Source of the DNA: Novosphingobium sp. 28-62-57
GTDB taxonomy: Bacteria > Pseudomonadota > Alphaproteobacteria > Sphingomonadales > Sphingomonadaceae
Length of the DNA: 64,000 nt
Direction: 5' to 3'
NCBI GenBank assembly: GCA_002256985.1
Contig: NCGO01000003.1
Span: 153,212 to 217,211, forward strand
In this document: positions 35,501 through 40,818 of the stretch, in pieces
How positions within the stretch are numbered: position 1 is the stretch's first letter
Layout of the letters: each line of letters begins with the position of its first letter
The notes under the pieces: generated by a model
Seen by the model: only the letters and a program-made list of their open reading frames with translations
Database searches by the model: none
Told to the model about the DNA's origin: nothing
Translations under genes and position numbers: made by a program

Positions 35501-37042
35501 CTTGACCACCGAGCCACTGCCAAGTGCGAGGCTTCCTGCTCCCTGCATTGTGATAGTGCCGCTACCACCGAAGGTAACAGTCCGTCCGTCACCAGACACC
35601 GTGCTGCGGATGTCGAGGCCGCCTGTAGCATCAGCCTCGATCCGGACATCAGAGGCCAGCGTGATCGCGCCGAGAAGAGTATTAAAATTGGACGTGCTCC
35701 GCACCACGCCGGTGCCACCCACACCCGTTCCGCTTAGCGTCAAGGCCTCGTCTACATTGAGGGAACTGGACGGGCCCTGCAACACCAAGGCAGCGCCGCT
35801 TTCAACCGTGGTGCCAGCCGCCGTGATGCCGAGCGCGGTGTTGTTGCCAATTATCAGCGTGCCTGCCGATAACGTGGTCAACCCGGCATAAGTATTCGCC
35901 CCCGAAAGCGTCAGCGTGCCAGCGCCCGATTTGGTGAGCGCGCCTGCGCCCAAGATGATATTGGCCAGCGTCTGATTGGTTGCCAGATCAAAGGTGGTCG
36001 TGCCCGAAGCAATCTCAACGCCGCCGGTCAGCGTGCCGATATTGGTGATGGAATTGCTGTCCGAAAGCCGCATGGCCAGCGCCCGCGTCGTCAGGCCGCC
36101 GTCCACCCCGCCTGCGATGGTGCCGGTGTTGTTGATCGTAAGGCCAGACCCGATCAAGCCGATCCCGCCTGTACCAGGAACCAGTCCCGTGCCGCCATTG
36201 CCACCCTGAATCGAGCCGGACACGACCAGCGATCCGCCAGCAAAGTCTAGCCCCGCGCCGCCATCGCCGCCGTTACCGCGAGTCGCACCGGTGCCGCCAT
36301 TGCCACCAACACCGCCCTGCAGGTCTCCGGCCACGGTGAAACTGCCTGATACCCCAAGGACGATGCCGGTTCCGCCATCGCCGCCGCTGCCGCCCTGGCC
36401 AAAGGCGCCGCCTGCTCCCCCCGCGCCGCCACTACCGCCACGATAGACGACAGCCGACCCAAGCGTATAGTTGGTGTTGCCTAGCAGACTGATAAAGCTC
36501 GTGCCGCCGCCAGCGCCACCGCCACCGCCGCCGCCGGAAAAGATGCCGCCTGCGCCGCCATTGCCACCTGCCTGCCCAGTGAATGAGAGGAAGTCGAAGT
36601 TCGCGCCGCTGTTGACCGCGACCAACAGGCCGCCACCACCGCCGCCGCCACCGCCGGCGCTTCCATCAGTGGCATTCTGGCCGGCCTGCCCTTCCCCGCC
36701 GCCTGCGCCAGCACTAGTGCTTTGCCCGGTTCCGCCGGTTCCGCCAATATCACCCGCGCCGCCGCCGCCACCGCCGCCGCCGGACCCACCACCCGGGCTA
36801 CCCGATCCGCCGATGCTACCCGGAAGCGTGTTGGTAACCCCGCCTGCGCCGCCGCCAGTATTGCCGCCGTTCCCGCCAGCAGCTTGGGCAAAGGCAACAC
36901 CCGGCATGATCAACACGCTTCCCGCAATAACGGCACAGATCACCGGAATCAGTGCAGCAGAGCTAAGCAAGGGCGCGGCTTTGGCCGAGATACGCCTGTT
37001 CAAAGGAGTGATCGCAAAAGCGCGCGAAGTACCAACAGACAT
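26597..37042 (-). CDS. Giant autotransporter adhesin (type V secretion) with PATR beta-helix repeats
   Basis: This protein of about 3,480 residues has a long signal (about 1-53, IPVICAVIAGSVLIMPGVAFAQA), then a Gly-rich, low-complexity stretch (about 55-300, rich in GGNGG, GGAGG and GGGGGG). A long beta-helix passenger follows, made of autotransporter-associated repeats of the form LTLSGANTYAGLTTVSAGTL. After about residue 1,700 there are NSGTVNSTGNLQG-type repeats. The C-terminal 280 residues are an autotransporter barrel (FVFGQGFAAGRDMAA to QGGIRYAF), ending in the usual aromatic. It would cross the outer membrane itself and act as a surface adhesin or biofilm protein. I chose the ATG at 37042 because GGGGGGTGAT precedes it; an in-frame ATG four codons further out is weaker. 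The gene is unbroken over 10.4 kb. Confidence 0.9.
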   Translation of the reverse strand: MSVGTSRAFAITPLNRRISAKAAPLLSSAALIPVICAVIAGSVLIMPGVAFAQAAGGNGGNTGGGAGGVTNTLPGSIGGSGSPGGGSGGGGGGGGAGDIGGTGGTGQSTSAGAGGGEGQAGQNATDGSAGGGGGGGGGLLVAVNSGANFDFLSFTGQAGGNGGAGGIFSGGGGGGGAGGGTSFISLLGNTNYTLGSAVVYRGGSGGAGGAGGAFGQGGSGGDGGTGIVLGVSGSFTVAGDLQGGVGGNGGTGATRGNGGDGGAGLDFAGGSLVVSGSIQGGNGGTGLVPGTGGIGLIGSGLTINNTGTIAGGVDGGLTTRALAMRLSDSNSITNIGTLTGGVEIASGTTTFDLATNQTLANIILGAGALTKSGAGTLTLSGANTYAGLTTLSAGTLIIGNNTALGITAAGTTVESGAALVLQGPSSSLNVDEALTLSGTGVGGTGVVRSTSNFNTLLGAITLASDVRIEADATGGLDIRSTVSGDGRTVTFGGSGTITMQGAGSLALGSGSVVKEGTGILGLFRTNTYTGDTHIKSGFLQFSGGSALSDTGRLILDAGTVGQSISNTETIGSLSGSGTLRLQSGGTIIVGDDSSTTFSGNIILFSDGTGGLTKRGSGMLTLSGANTYAGLTTVSAGTLRAASATALGSTAAGTTVESGATVEIEGDISVAEAFSIAGNGVANNGAIRFVSGIPTLSGAITLTADARINSDSSSGFAGISGGITGNNFNLTLGGSGLLRVNSVIDIGTGGLTKDGAGTLLLSRSNTYTGLTRVLAGALSITNQNALGDSSSGTTIEDGGMLILDGSTGDIRLSEALTLNGAGPAGFGALRSAGSNNFLNSTTTLASNSRIEVGSSLLVFTAPITSAGTGTGQTLTFGGPGNVSVVAALALGTGGLIKEGTGTVSLQRANSYTGDTQVRDGVLEISSSGLGLSDTGLLTIETGAAVHLIGAIQETFGSLSGGGNLQLFGANQNGSGIRFGDASNTTFSGVISSDSAIARIDKRGTGTVILTGANTYAGTTRIIEGTIQLGNGGTTGSLGGGEIENFGALVVNRSNDLTLANLISGTGTLTKEGTGILTLTGTNTFTGGIDLAGGTLRLGSSQASGGLGAVIRTTGSVIDYADNINNGAGIEINSNTTQLQVLTGSAFQSGVISEINGPRGFEKIGAGTLSLTRPNSFTGDTLISAGELQVTGGQALSDTGRVTIESGAMLRVAVFSQERIGSLAGSGQLRFEAGGSVIVGDASDTTFSGVISQGGPRDGDFIKRGTGNLTLSGANTYETDTRIEAGTLTITNASGLGSTFGATTVIDGATLAISGTNLQINEALTLSGTGVAGAGALTTGGFVVLNGAITLTGDTLINGGTARLSLLRDITGDGHTLTLSSTNEFVLVEGAINTGTGGLIKNGNGTVTLFGSNSFTGNVAINDGSLSVGMGASNTIADTALVTIASGASFFTAASERIGNISGAGSVGVGSGTTLTVGDATDQTHSGSLFVNGLASSTLVKEGSGRLTLGTQFGFDGQINVNAGTLQFGTGGFGGVVGSTSLTTQMSIAEGATVVFNRSANQTINRTLTGAGTIRQIGTGATTLAGNASGYTGAAFVEAGALRVTGDFGGTVEVGGSGTLGGTGTIAGAVTINSGGTLAAGLSPGTLTVGSLTLNTGSITNFELGTPGLAGGPNNDLMRVTGNLALNGGTINVARGTGFARGTYTLFEFGTLSGAINNMTLSPLSGAFLGTLALSGRTVVLNTVSAGDLIFWNGTTTSPTGAVVGGSGTWNLTNSNFTDQDGVFSSAWAGNGFQAVFAGAIGGTVTIAPGVTLAPTGLAFRTNGYVIAGGDAASGLAFNGPTGIDTTSGVGATISAAISGTGSVAKTGAGTLTLSGTNTYGGSTTVLGGTLVNSGTIASAVANNATLTSTGRLLGGLANNAGAQANLAGTANGTISNAGTITVTGNLASNAALSNDQTGLVTVNSGATWSGLTFVSNSGTTANAFTVNGSLLVSGNFINASNSRLTIGSGGSVLTIPAINQAGILNATGALITNAGTINNIVDNSGTVNSTGNLQGLLNNNFGASATLSGAVAQVSNAALITVNGNLATTGAVTNIGTGRLTVNAGAAWTGIASVLNSSTAPNAFTINGSLGTNGAFSNNANAQLTIGATGTLTAATGITNAGSLTSTGTINGTLTNATGGAVNLAGALNGAVSNSGAITLTGATTGIGAFSQMAAGSFALGGFSTSIGSLAGDGMVSLGAATLTTGSNGTSTSFGGVISGNGGLTKAGAGTFTLTGVNSYAGETRINQGGLILAAGGVIAGQVNNSGSFTNSGTVTGQVINTSDFASSGTVQGGLMQLSGTSTVSGILNGPISSAGTLIVDANLTSNGFAQTSGAGLTQVLGGARWSGLSGFNHASTNATGLVIAGALDLSGNFTTQAGATTIIGGGTGTLTATGITNFGTITNNGTVNSAVTNGGTSAGTITNNFIWNGGLVQGAGSATNAFRWNGFFRVGSAGTITNNGAWDNVTGVMSEVTDGLFQNVGTLTGGGVNVSGATAVLANLAGGAITLADGALLRADSGGTITNAGAITANAQVNAGGVARNLAGGTWSGPLAIAANGSLTNAGMITGTVTNTGSFTSTGTLSGALVNNASGTAALAGALNGMVSNSGAITLTGITTGIDDFTQDTNGTLDLGGFATMLGSLAGSGTITLGTANITVGGNAASTRFDGVMTGTGGLSKTGGGTLVLGGANRYTGTTTIGAGTLSLASGGALAGAVANDAAFGNAGSVGGLVTNNGTLASTGALNGGLVNASGASATLAGAVSGSFSNAGTVMVASGTTLAASPLANAGQVQNEGAWTGDVTNSAGAMFENTATGSLTGVFDNRGTLLSAGTITGRLTNSGGAQVAGTLVGPIVNSGEVLTNGNLSHTGEVTNSGMFMVGAGTFTTSGTFTNSGSLLVNSGATMALGTSTQGTSTLGTATLRNSGSAALIDVAGTLRGRIDLASGTLIGRAGSLLAGDVVIASGATFMSGGTVTGSATINGTLLPGNSPGTLTVNGTLALGSSSTTVFEMTNAVSDQIIVNGAASIASGATLVLSGVREATPGQSYSLISTTGGITGSFTNVVKDRSVFGFIRQDADSIDLLGTLTLPTGISGQGAATVNYLNERLLTGTVSDAGLALTPAFAALDGSAVLPVVARLSPEPYASAATMALENGLVLAKTVRAVAVAGADEDNGGLFVFGQGFAAGRDMAARPIGTAPAAQAGEGFLGGIGYGTSALGLSAFVGRSSVRQEIADLGAQTRARGTFFGAKAQVAAGALRFTAAAIFDRSDADTNRAPVSGAAQGRYTLHGETYDAQLAFDLPIGSGGLHLRPSAGVTYSRVTRGAVAETGGGAAALSVVRQSYQATWINGDLALHASTTSAIQPWVGAGVRHLASGDPIRATGTLAGFGGQFTIDGAQALRTFAHASGGVSANLAPGLSAYLTGEVDIAPKGGARQVQGGIRYAF

Positions 37043-37054
37043 ATCACCCCCCAT

Positions 37055-37564
37055 TAATCCATTAATCCAACTATCGAGGTTTCTTGATCCCTGCCAGTCA
37101 GTAATGGCTAATGCATGGCCACTTCGATTTCACGCTTCAGTTTTGTAATTACTCGACTTTTTACTGGGACGAATTATACTCAACAGGATGATGAACGCTT
37201 AAATCACGAAACTCCAATCACTTGGCTATTTGTGACAAAGTATTTCTAATCCGTTATGGTGATAGTTGGGCGAACGCTTTGGCCGTAACGGTCAAGGCCC
37301 TATGCAATGCCTCAGTGCTGCACTGTCGCAAACCTGCGCGTTCCCTCGAAACCGCCAAGGCCGCCATCCACGCATGACCCGCCTGAGCCACGCCGAACCG
37401 GTGGCGAGGATCAAGCGCCGAGGGAGGCGCTAGCGGCAGATGACGTCATCGGAATTATCTGCGCGCGAACGACGATTGCGGCCTAAATCTTCGTGGAACG
37501 GGAAGAATTGCCGCAACCACCTCCAGTGGAGGTCCATAAATTCCCTATAATTCAAAGGGATTTA
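37055..37564. other. Intergenic region, chromosome side of the element junction
   Basis: No gene is supported in these 510 bases. The right part of the upstream region must hold the autotransporter promoter. An imperfect inverted repeat (CCATAAATTCCCT / AAGGGATTTATGG, 37534-37567) ends at the tRNA fragment and may be the old terminator of the tRNA gene. Confidence 0.6.
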
Positions 37565-37614
37565 TGGTGGGCGCGACAGGGATTGAACCTGTGACCCCAC
37601 CCGTGTGAAGGGAG
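37565..37614 (-). repeat. tRNA-Val(CAC) 3' fragment, likely attachment-site scar
   Basis: Read on the minus strand, this is the 3' half of a tRNA: an anticodon arm with loop TTCACAC (anticodon CAC at 37605-37607), the T arm ACAGGTTCAATCCCTGT, the 3' acceptor strand CGCGCCC, then A and CCA. The 5' half (D arm and 5' acceptor) is absent. The 5' side of the anticodon stem reads CTCCC against GGGTG, with one mismatch, as if supplied by the incoming DNA. An integrated element that recombines in a tRNA leaves this kind of partial copy; the intact tRNA should sit at the far end, beyond 64,000. Bases 37615-37902 hold no supported gene. Confidence 0.8.
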
Positions 37615-37902
37615 TCGGTCAAATCAGATAGTTAGCTGTTTTGGTTGTAGAAACAGCCTTCTGTATGAGGCTGGCTGTACGCGATTTGTACGAGCGGGCA
37701 CTTTCAGCCTCCTGAAAACGTGCATGTTTGGTCGGAATTGGCGCGCGACGAAGCCAGTAGGCAGGCCGCCAGACCAGGAACGAAAAACCGCCGGAAGGGC
37801 TGGCACCCTTCGCAGCGGTCATTTCAATAGCGTTGCGGCTATTTCTCTCGTTTACGCGACCGGAGAATCGGGCGCAAGGGCAATCCTTGCGGGAGGTGCG
37901 TC

Positions 37903-39081
37903 ATGAGCATCTCTTTGGCACACAACGGGCTTCCACCCGGCGTCACCCACTTCAGCCTTGCTGATCTGATCGAGAAGATCGCGCCCGGGACTTGCCGGGA
38001 GGAATACCTGTCAGCGACTGCGGTGCGGGTTTTGAAGCACTACCTCCTCGGCTGCCGATCGTCCGACTTTGAGCGCGGCAAGATTTGCGGGGTGTGGGAG
38101 CAACCGCAAACCACGGCTCAGACGCTGCGTATCTCGACGAAGGTCCTGCACAACGCCGAAGCCGAGCTTGAACGCGGCGGGTTCATCGAGCGGACCCATG
38201 TTCCTCATGCGCGCCGCACTGGTCAGCGACGTGACGGTGTCATCGTCAGCCTCGCTGGAATCAGCCTGCGTCCGCTCATCGATAGCTATAGCCGATGGAA
38301 AGCCCGGCTTGAGGCCATGGAACTGCATGAGCGTGCGGTTGCTTCATTGCGGCACGAGATTGTCATGCTCGGCCGCGAGATCCGCGCGACGCAGGCGGCT
38401 GCATTGATCGAGCAGGCAGAACGGATTCTCCCCCGAGGGCGCGTGTCCCGCATAAGCTCTGCCGAGAAGCTGGAAGCCCTGAAGTGCATGCTTGAGGCGC
38501 TGTTGGTGCAGCCAGAACTTCCCTCTGGTGACACCAAATCTTCCGTCCGGACGGAAGAAATCTTCGCACCCAATATACCTGTCAAAGACTCATCCAAAAA
38601 CCGTAAGCGCCCGTCAGACGCTGATCGTTCGGACGAGGTCTCCCCAGCATTGGCTGCAAGTCTTGCCAGCGAAGACTATCGAAGCCTCCTCCCGTCCAAC
38701 CGCGCACCGGGCTGGCCAGATTTTGTCGATGCATCGGCGATCGCCTGCCGCTGGCACAATGTGTCGCAGCCGGCCTGGGCGGAGGCATGCGAAAGGCTGG
38801 GGCGCGAGCGTGCGGCGCTTTGCATCCTCGTCATCGACCGCAACGCGCGATTGCCAAGCGATCACCGCTACCGTGCGAGGTCAGGCAGGAAATGCTTAAA
38901 CGGGCTGCTGCGGAACGCCTCCAGCCTCTTGCCCATGATCAAGGCTGCCAAGGGCTTTCCAGAGGGCAGCTTGCCGGACCGTCAGTTCGAACCGGACGTG
39001 TCAGCCCACAGAACCGGCCAGAGCTTTGCAGGTGCATGTCTGTCGGCCTTGGCGAAGCTCTCGGCGGAGGTGCAGCCATGA
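37903..39081 (+). CDS. repC: RepC-like plasmid replication initiator
   Basis: This 392-residue protein matches the alphaproteobacterial RepC / HTH initiator pattern: an N-terminal winged-HTH region with VRVLKHYLLGC, ICGVWEQPQTTAQTLRISTKVLHNAEAELERGGFIERTH and a variable middle (about 215-250). A conserved C-terminal part (WHNVSQPAWAEACERLGRERAALCILVIDRN to YRARSGRKCLNGLLRNA) follows. RepC drives replication of repABC plasmids; here repA and repB are not adjacent, so it may serve an excised or plasmid form of the element. The start has GGGAGG before the ATG. The stop overlaps the next ATG. Confidence 0.8.
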   Translation: MSISLAHNGLPPGVTHFSLADLIEKIAPGTCREEYLSATAVRVLKHYLLGCRSSDFERGKICGVWEQPQTTAQTLRISTKVLHNAEAELERGGFIERTHVPHARRTGQRRDGVIVSLAGISLRPLIDSYSRWKARLEAMELHERAVASLRHEIVMLGREIRATQAAALIEQAERILPRGRVSRISSAEKLEALKCMLEALLVQPELPSGDTKSSVRTEEIFAPNIPVKDSSKNRKRPSDADRSDEVSPALAASLASEDYRSLLPSNRAPGWPDFVDASAIACRWHNVSQPAWAEACERLGRERAALCILVIDRNARLPSDHRYRARSGRKCLNGLLRNASSLLPMIKAAKGFPEGSLPDRQFEPDVSAHRTGQSFAGACLSALAKLSAEVQP

Positions 39082-39713
39082 CAGAAACGCGAACCACAAG
39101 CCTTTGGGCAGAGCTGGAGGCGGGCAACATCTGGTGGCCGTCCTACAAGCCCGGGCGGGACCCCGTTTTGAGCTGGCGTCATGCCGCCGCGATCCTGATG
39201 CGCGACATTGACCCGCAGCCGATCTTTGCTGCCCTGCCAGCGCTGTTCGAGGGGATGTACGATCTGACTGCGGACGAGGTCTGCGATCAACTTCCAGTTC
39301 CTGACGACCAGGTCCTTTGGCCGGTGTGGCTGGAATGCTGGGTCAGCCATTTCGACCATTGGCACGATCCGGTCAGGCAACTGGTTGAGCAGCATTGTAC
39401 CACTCCAGATGCCCGGGTCATTGGCGGCATGCTGACGAGGCTAGACGGGGCCGCCTTCTGTGATTTCGTCCTCCACGCCTACGAAAGGGCGATCGTTCTG
39501 CGGTCACTCGGTGGGGCGCCCATCGGCGATGCCGCCCTCCCAATCGTCCAGACGATCGCGAATGCCGCACCGTTCGAGCGGCTCAGTTACGGCTTTTACC
39601 AGCGGTACTGCGCTGAACTAAACCGGGAGGCGGAGCCTCCAGCGACCCCGATGTCAGGCCTGGATTTCGACCGGGCCGGAAACCCCAACATATTCGGCGG
39701 AGACGTCATATGA
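39078..39713 (+). CDS. Unrecognised gene in the replication/mobilisation block
   Basis: This 211-residue protein is soluble and acidic, with several Trp residues (LWAELEAGNIWWPSYKPGRDPVLSW, LWPVWLECWVSHFDHWHDPV). I do not recognise a family. The ATG at 39078 overlaps the RepC stop as ATGA and the stop overlaps the next start, so it is expressed with the block. An internal stretch about 135-165 (FVLHAYERAIVLRSLGG) could be a helix; no catalytic motif is visible. It may be an accessory to replication or conjugation by position only. Confidence 0.6.
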   Translation: MTETRTTSLWAELEAGNIWWPSYKPGRDPVLSWRHAAAILMRDIDPQPIFAALPALFEGMYDLTADEVCDQLPVPDDQVLWPVWLECWVSHFDHWHDPVRQLVEQHCTTPDARVIGGMLTRLDGAAFCDFVLHAYERAIVLRSLGGAPIGDAALPIVQTIANAAPFERLSYGFYQRYCAELNREAEPPATPMSGLDFDRAGNPNIFGGDVI

Positions 39714-40045
39714 ACCCCGTGCAGAACGCGATAATCGCTATCCGGCTGTTCAGCCGGTGGCACGCTGCAGGAAATGCCAAGCCACGTCAGGACTCCTCAA
39801 AATCAGGCCGTCAGTATCGAAGCAGCGCATATAGAATTACACACTCCACGCTGAATTTCAGCGGTGGCAAGGTATGCGCAAACCCGCAGAAATCAGCCAT
39901 TCTAGGCCCTAGGCGCAGTTCTAGGGGCGCCCAAAAAGCACTCGGAACCTGTGGCGTGCAGCAGCATGGAGTTCTAGAACAAGCCTATATCAATCACTTA
40001 GCTTCTAGGCCCATTGATCTTCTCGCAATTCGGGGGAGGGTCTGA
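39710..40045 (+). CDS. Doubtful small ORF in the replication-relaxase gap
   Basis: This 111-codon frame starts with ATG at 39710, overlapping the previous stop (ATGA), and its stop overlaps the next ATG by one base. That coupling is the only argument for it. The protein is Ser/Arg-rich with no fold motif, and the DNA is less GC-rich than its neighbours and carries CTAG-type repeats. It may be a leader whose translation couples the operon, or no gene at all, with the region serving as an origin of transfer. Confidence 0.3.
   Translation: MNPVQNAIIAIRLFSRWHAAGNAKPRQDSSKSGRQYRSSAYRITHSTLNFSGGKVCANPQKSAILGPRRSSRGAQKALGTCGVQQHGVLEQAYINHLASRPIDLLAIRGRV
39899..40010 (+). promoter_or_regulatory. Cluster of TTCTAGG-type sites, possible operator or origin of transfer
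   Basis: Five CTAG cores lie in 107 bases (39902, 39909, 39921, 39974 and 40005), with contexts TTCTAGGC, CCCTAGGC, TTCTAGGG, TTCTAGAA and TTCTAGGC. CTAG is scarce in high-GC alphaproteobacterial DNA, so the cluster stands out. It sits just before the ribbon-helix-helix gene and relaxase, where TrwA-type proteins bind. Confidence 0.45.
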
Positions 40046-40818
40046 TGGCGCAGGTCAATGTTGCCGTAGAGGATCGCGTCCTTGCCGCTCTCGACAGGGT
40101 TGCGCAGGCAAAATCGCTCAGCCGGCCCGAGCTTTTGCGCAAGGCGATCCAGGAGCTGATTGAGGCGCACGATGCCGGTCGGCCGACCTTCCAGACCGAA
40201 GCTGCGCCCAAGCTCGATGCGACAGTCAGCGGGCTGGTGCACCAGTTGCGGGAGCTGGTGATGGAGCTGGACCGGGCACAAGCGGACAATGCGCGGATGC
40301 TTGGCAAGCTGACCGAGAAGTGGAACGGCGGCGAGGAAGCCAATCGCATCGCCCTGCAGAAGCTGATTGTCGAGCTTCGCGAGCTGGATGAAGCCGGCCT
40401 CTCGCCGTTCATGACGCAGACTGGTGAGCTGCTGTCAGCCTTCGATGCGCTGGAGCCCAAGCTGCTAGGGCTGCTCGAGCCGCACTTGGCGAAGATTTCC
40501 GCGCAGCTGGATCGGTCGATAAAGCTAGCCAGCGAACCCCGGCAGATGAGATCCATCTACCTCGGCGACAACCGTTTTCTGTCGCTCAAGTTTCTGTCGG
40601 CATGCGGTGGCTTGGCGCTCTTTATCGGCGCGCTCATTGCAACAATCCTGCCTACCCAGTTCGATGGCTGGTCGGTCTGGCAGTCTGGCAAGCTGATCGA
40701 CCACCCTGCGAAAATGTGTCGGCTGATCGCACGCAAGTACGGCGTTACCGATTGCCGGGTGCCTGAGCAGGAACGCGACCTTGGCCTACGCGTCATTGCC
40801 CACGAGGACCGGCGATGA
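40045..40818 (+). CDS. Ribbon-helix-helix membrane protein upstream of the relaxase
   Basis: This 257-residue protein has an N-terminal RHH-type DNA-binding region (VNVAVEDRVLAALDRVAQAKSLSRPELLRKAIQELIEAHD, 4-43), a coiled middle (about 60-150) and one membrane segment (SACGGLALFIGALIATILP, about 185-203). The position directly before a MobF relaxase is that of TrwA, the RHH accessory that binds the transfer origin and represses its own operon. The membrane segment is an addition that could tether the relaxosome near the coupling site. It overlaps the relaxase start as ATGA. Confidence 0.65.
   Translation: MAQVNVAVEDRVLAALDRVAQAKSLSRPELLRKAIQELIEAHDAGRPTFQTEAAPKLDATVSGLVHQLRELVMELDRAQADNARMLGKLTEKWNGGEEANRIALQKLIVELRELDEAGLSPFMTQTGELLSAFDALEPKLLGLLEPHLAKISAQLDRSIKLASEPRQMRSIYLGDNRFLSLKFLSACGGLALFIGALIATILPTQFDGWSVWQSGKLIDHPAKMCRLIARKYGVTDCRVPEQERDLGLRVIAHEDRR

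Noticed and set aside
32000-36500. A CRISPR array in the autotransporter repeats
   Set aside because: The repeats are in-frame, vary in sequence and spacing, and code for beta-helix turns. There are no uniform spacers and no cas genes.
37567-37614. An intact tRNA gene at the element junction
   Set aside because: Only the 3' half folds. There is no D arm or 5' acceptor strand in the next 40 bases on the minus strand.
37619-37822. 67- and 60-codon minus-strand frames near the junction
   Set aside because: They overlap each other in different frames, have no ribosome site and no family pattern.
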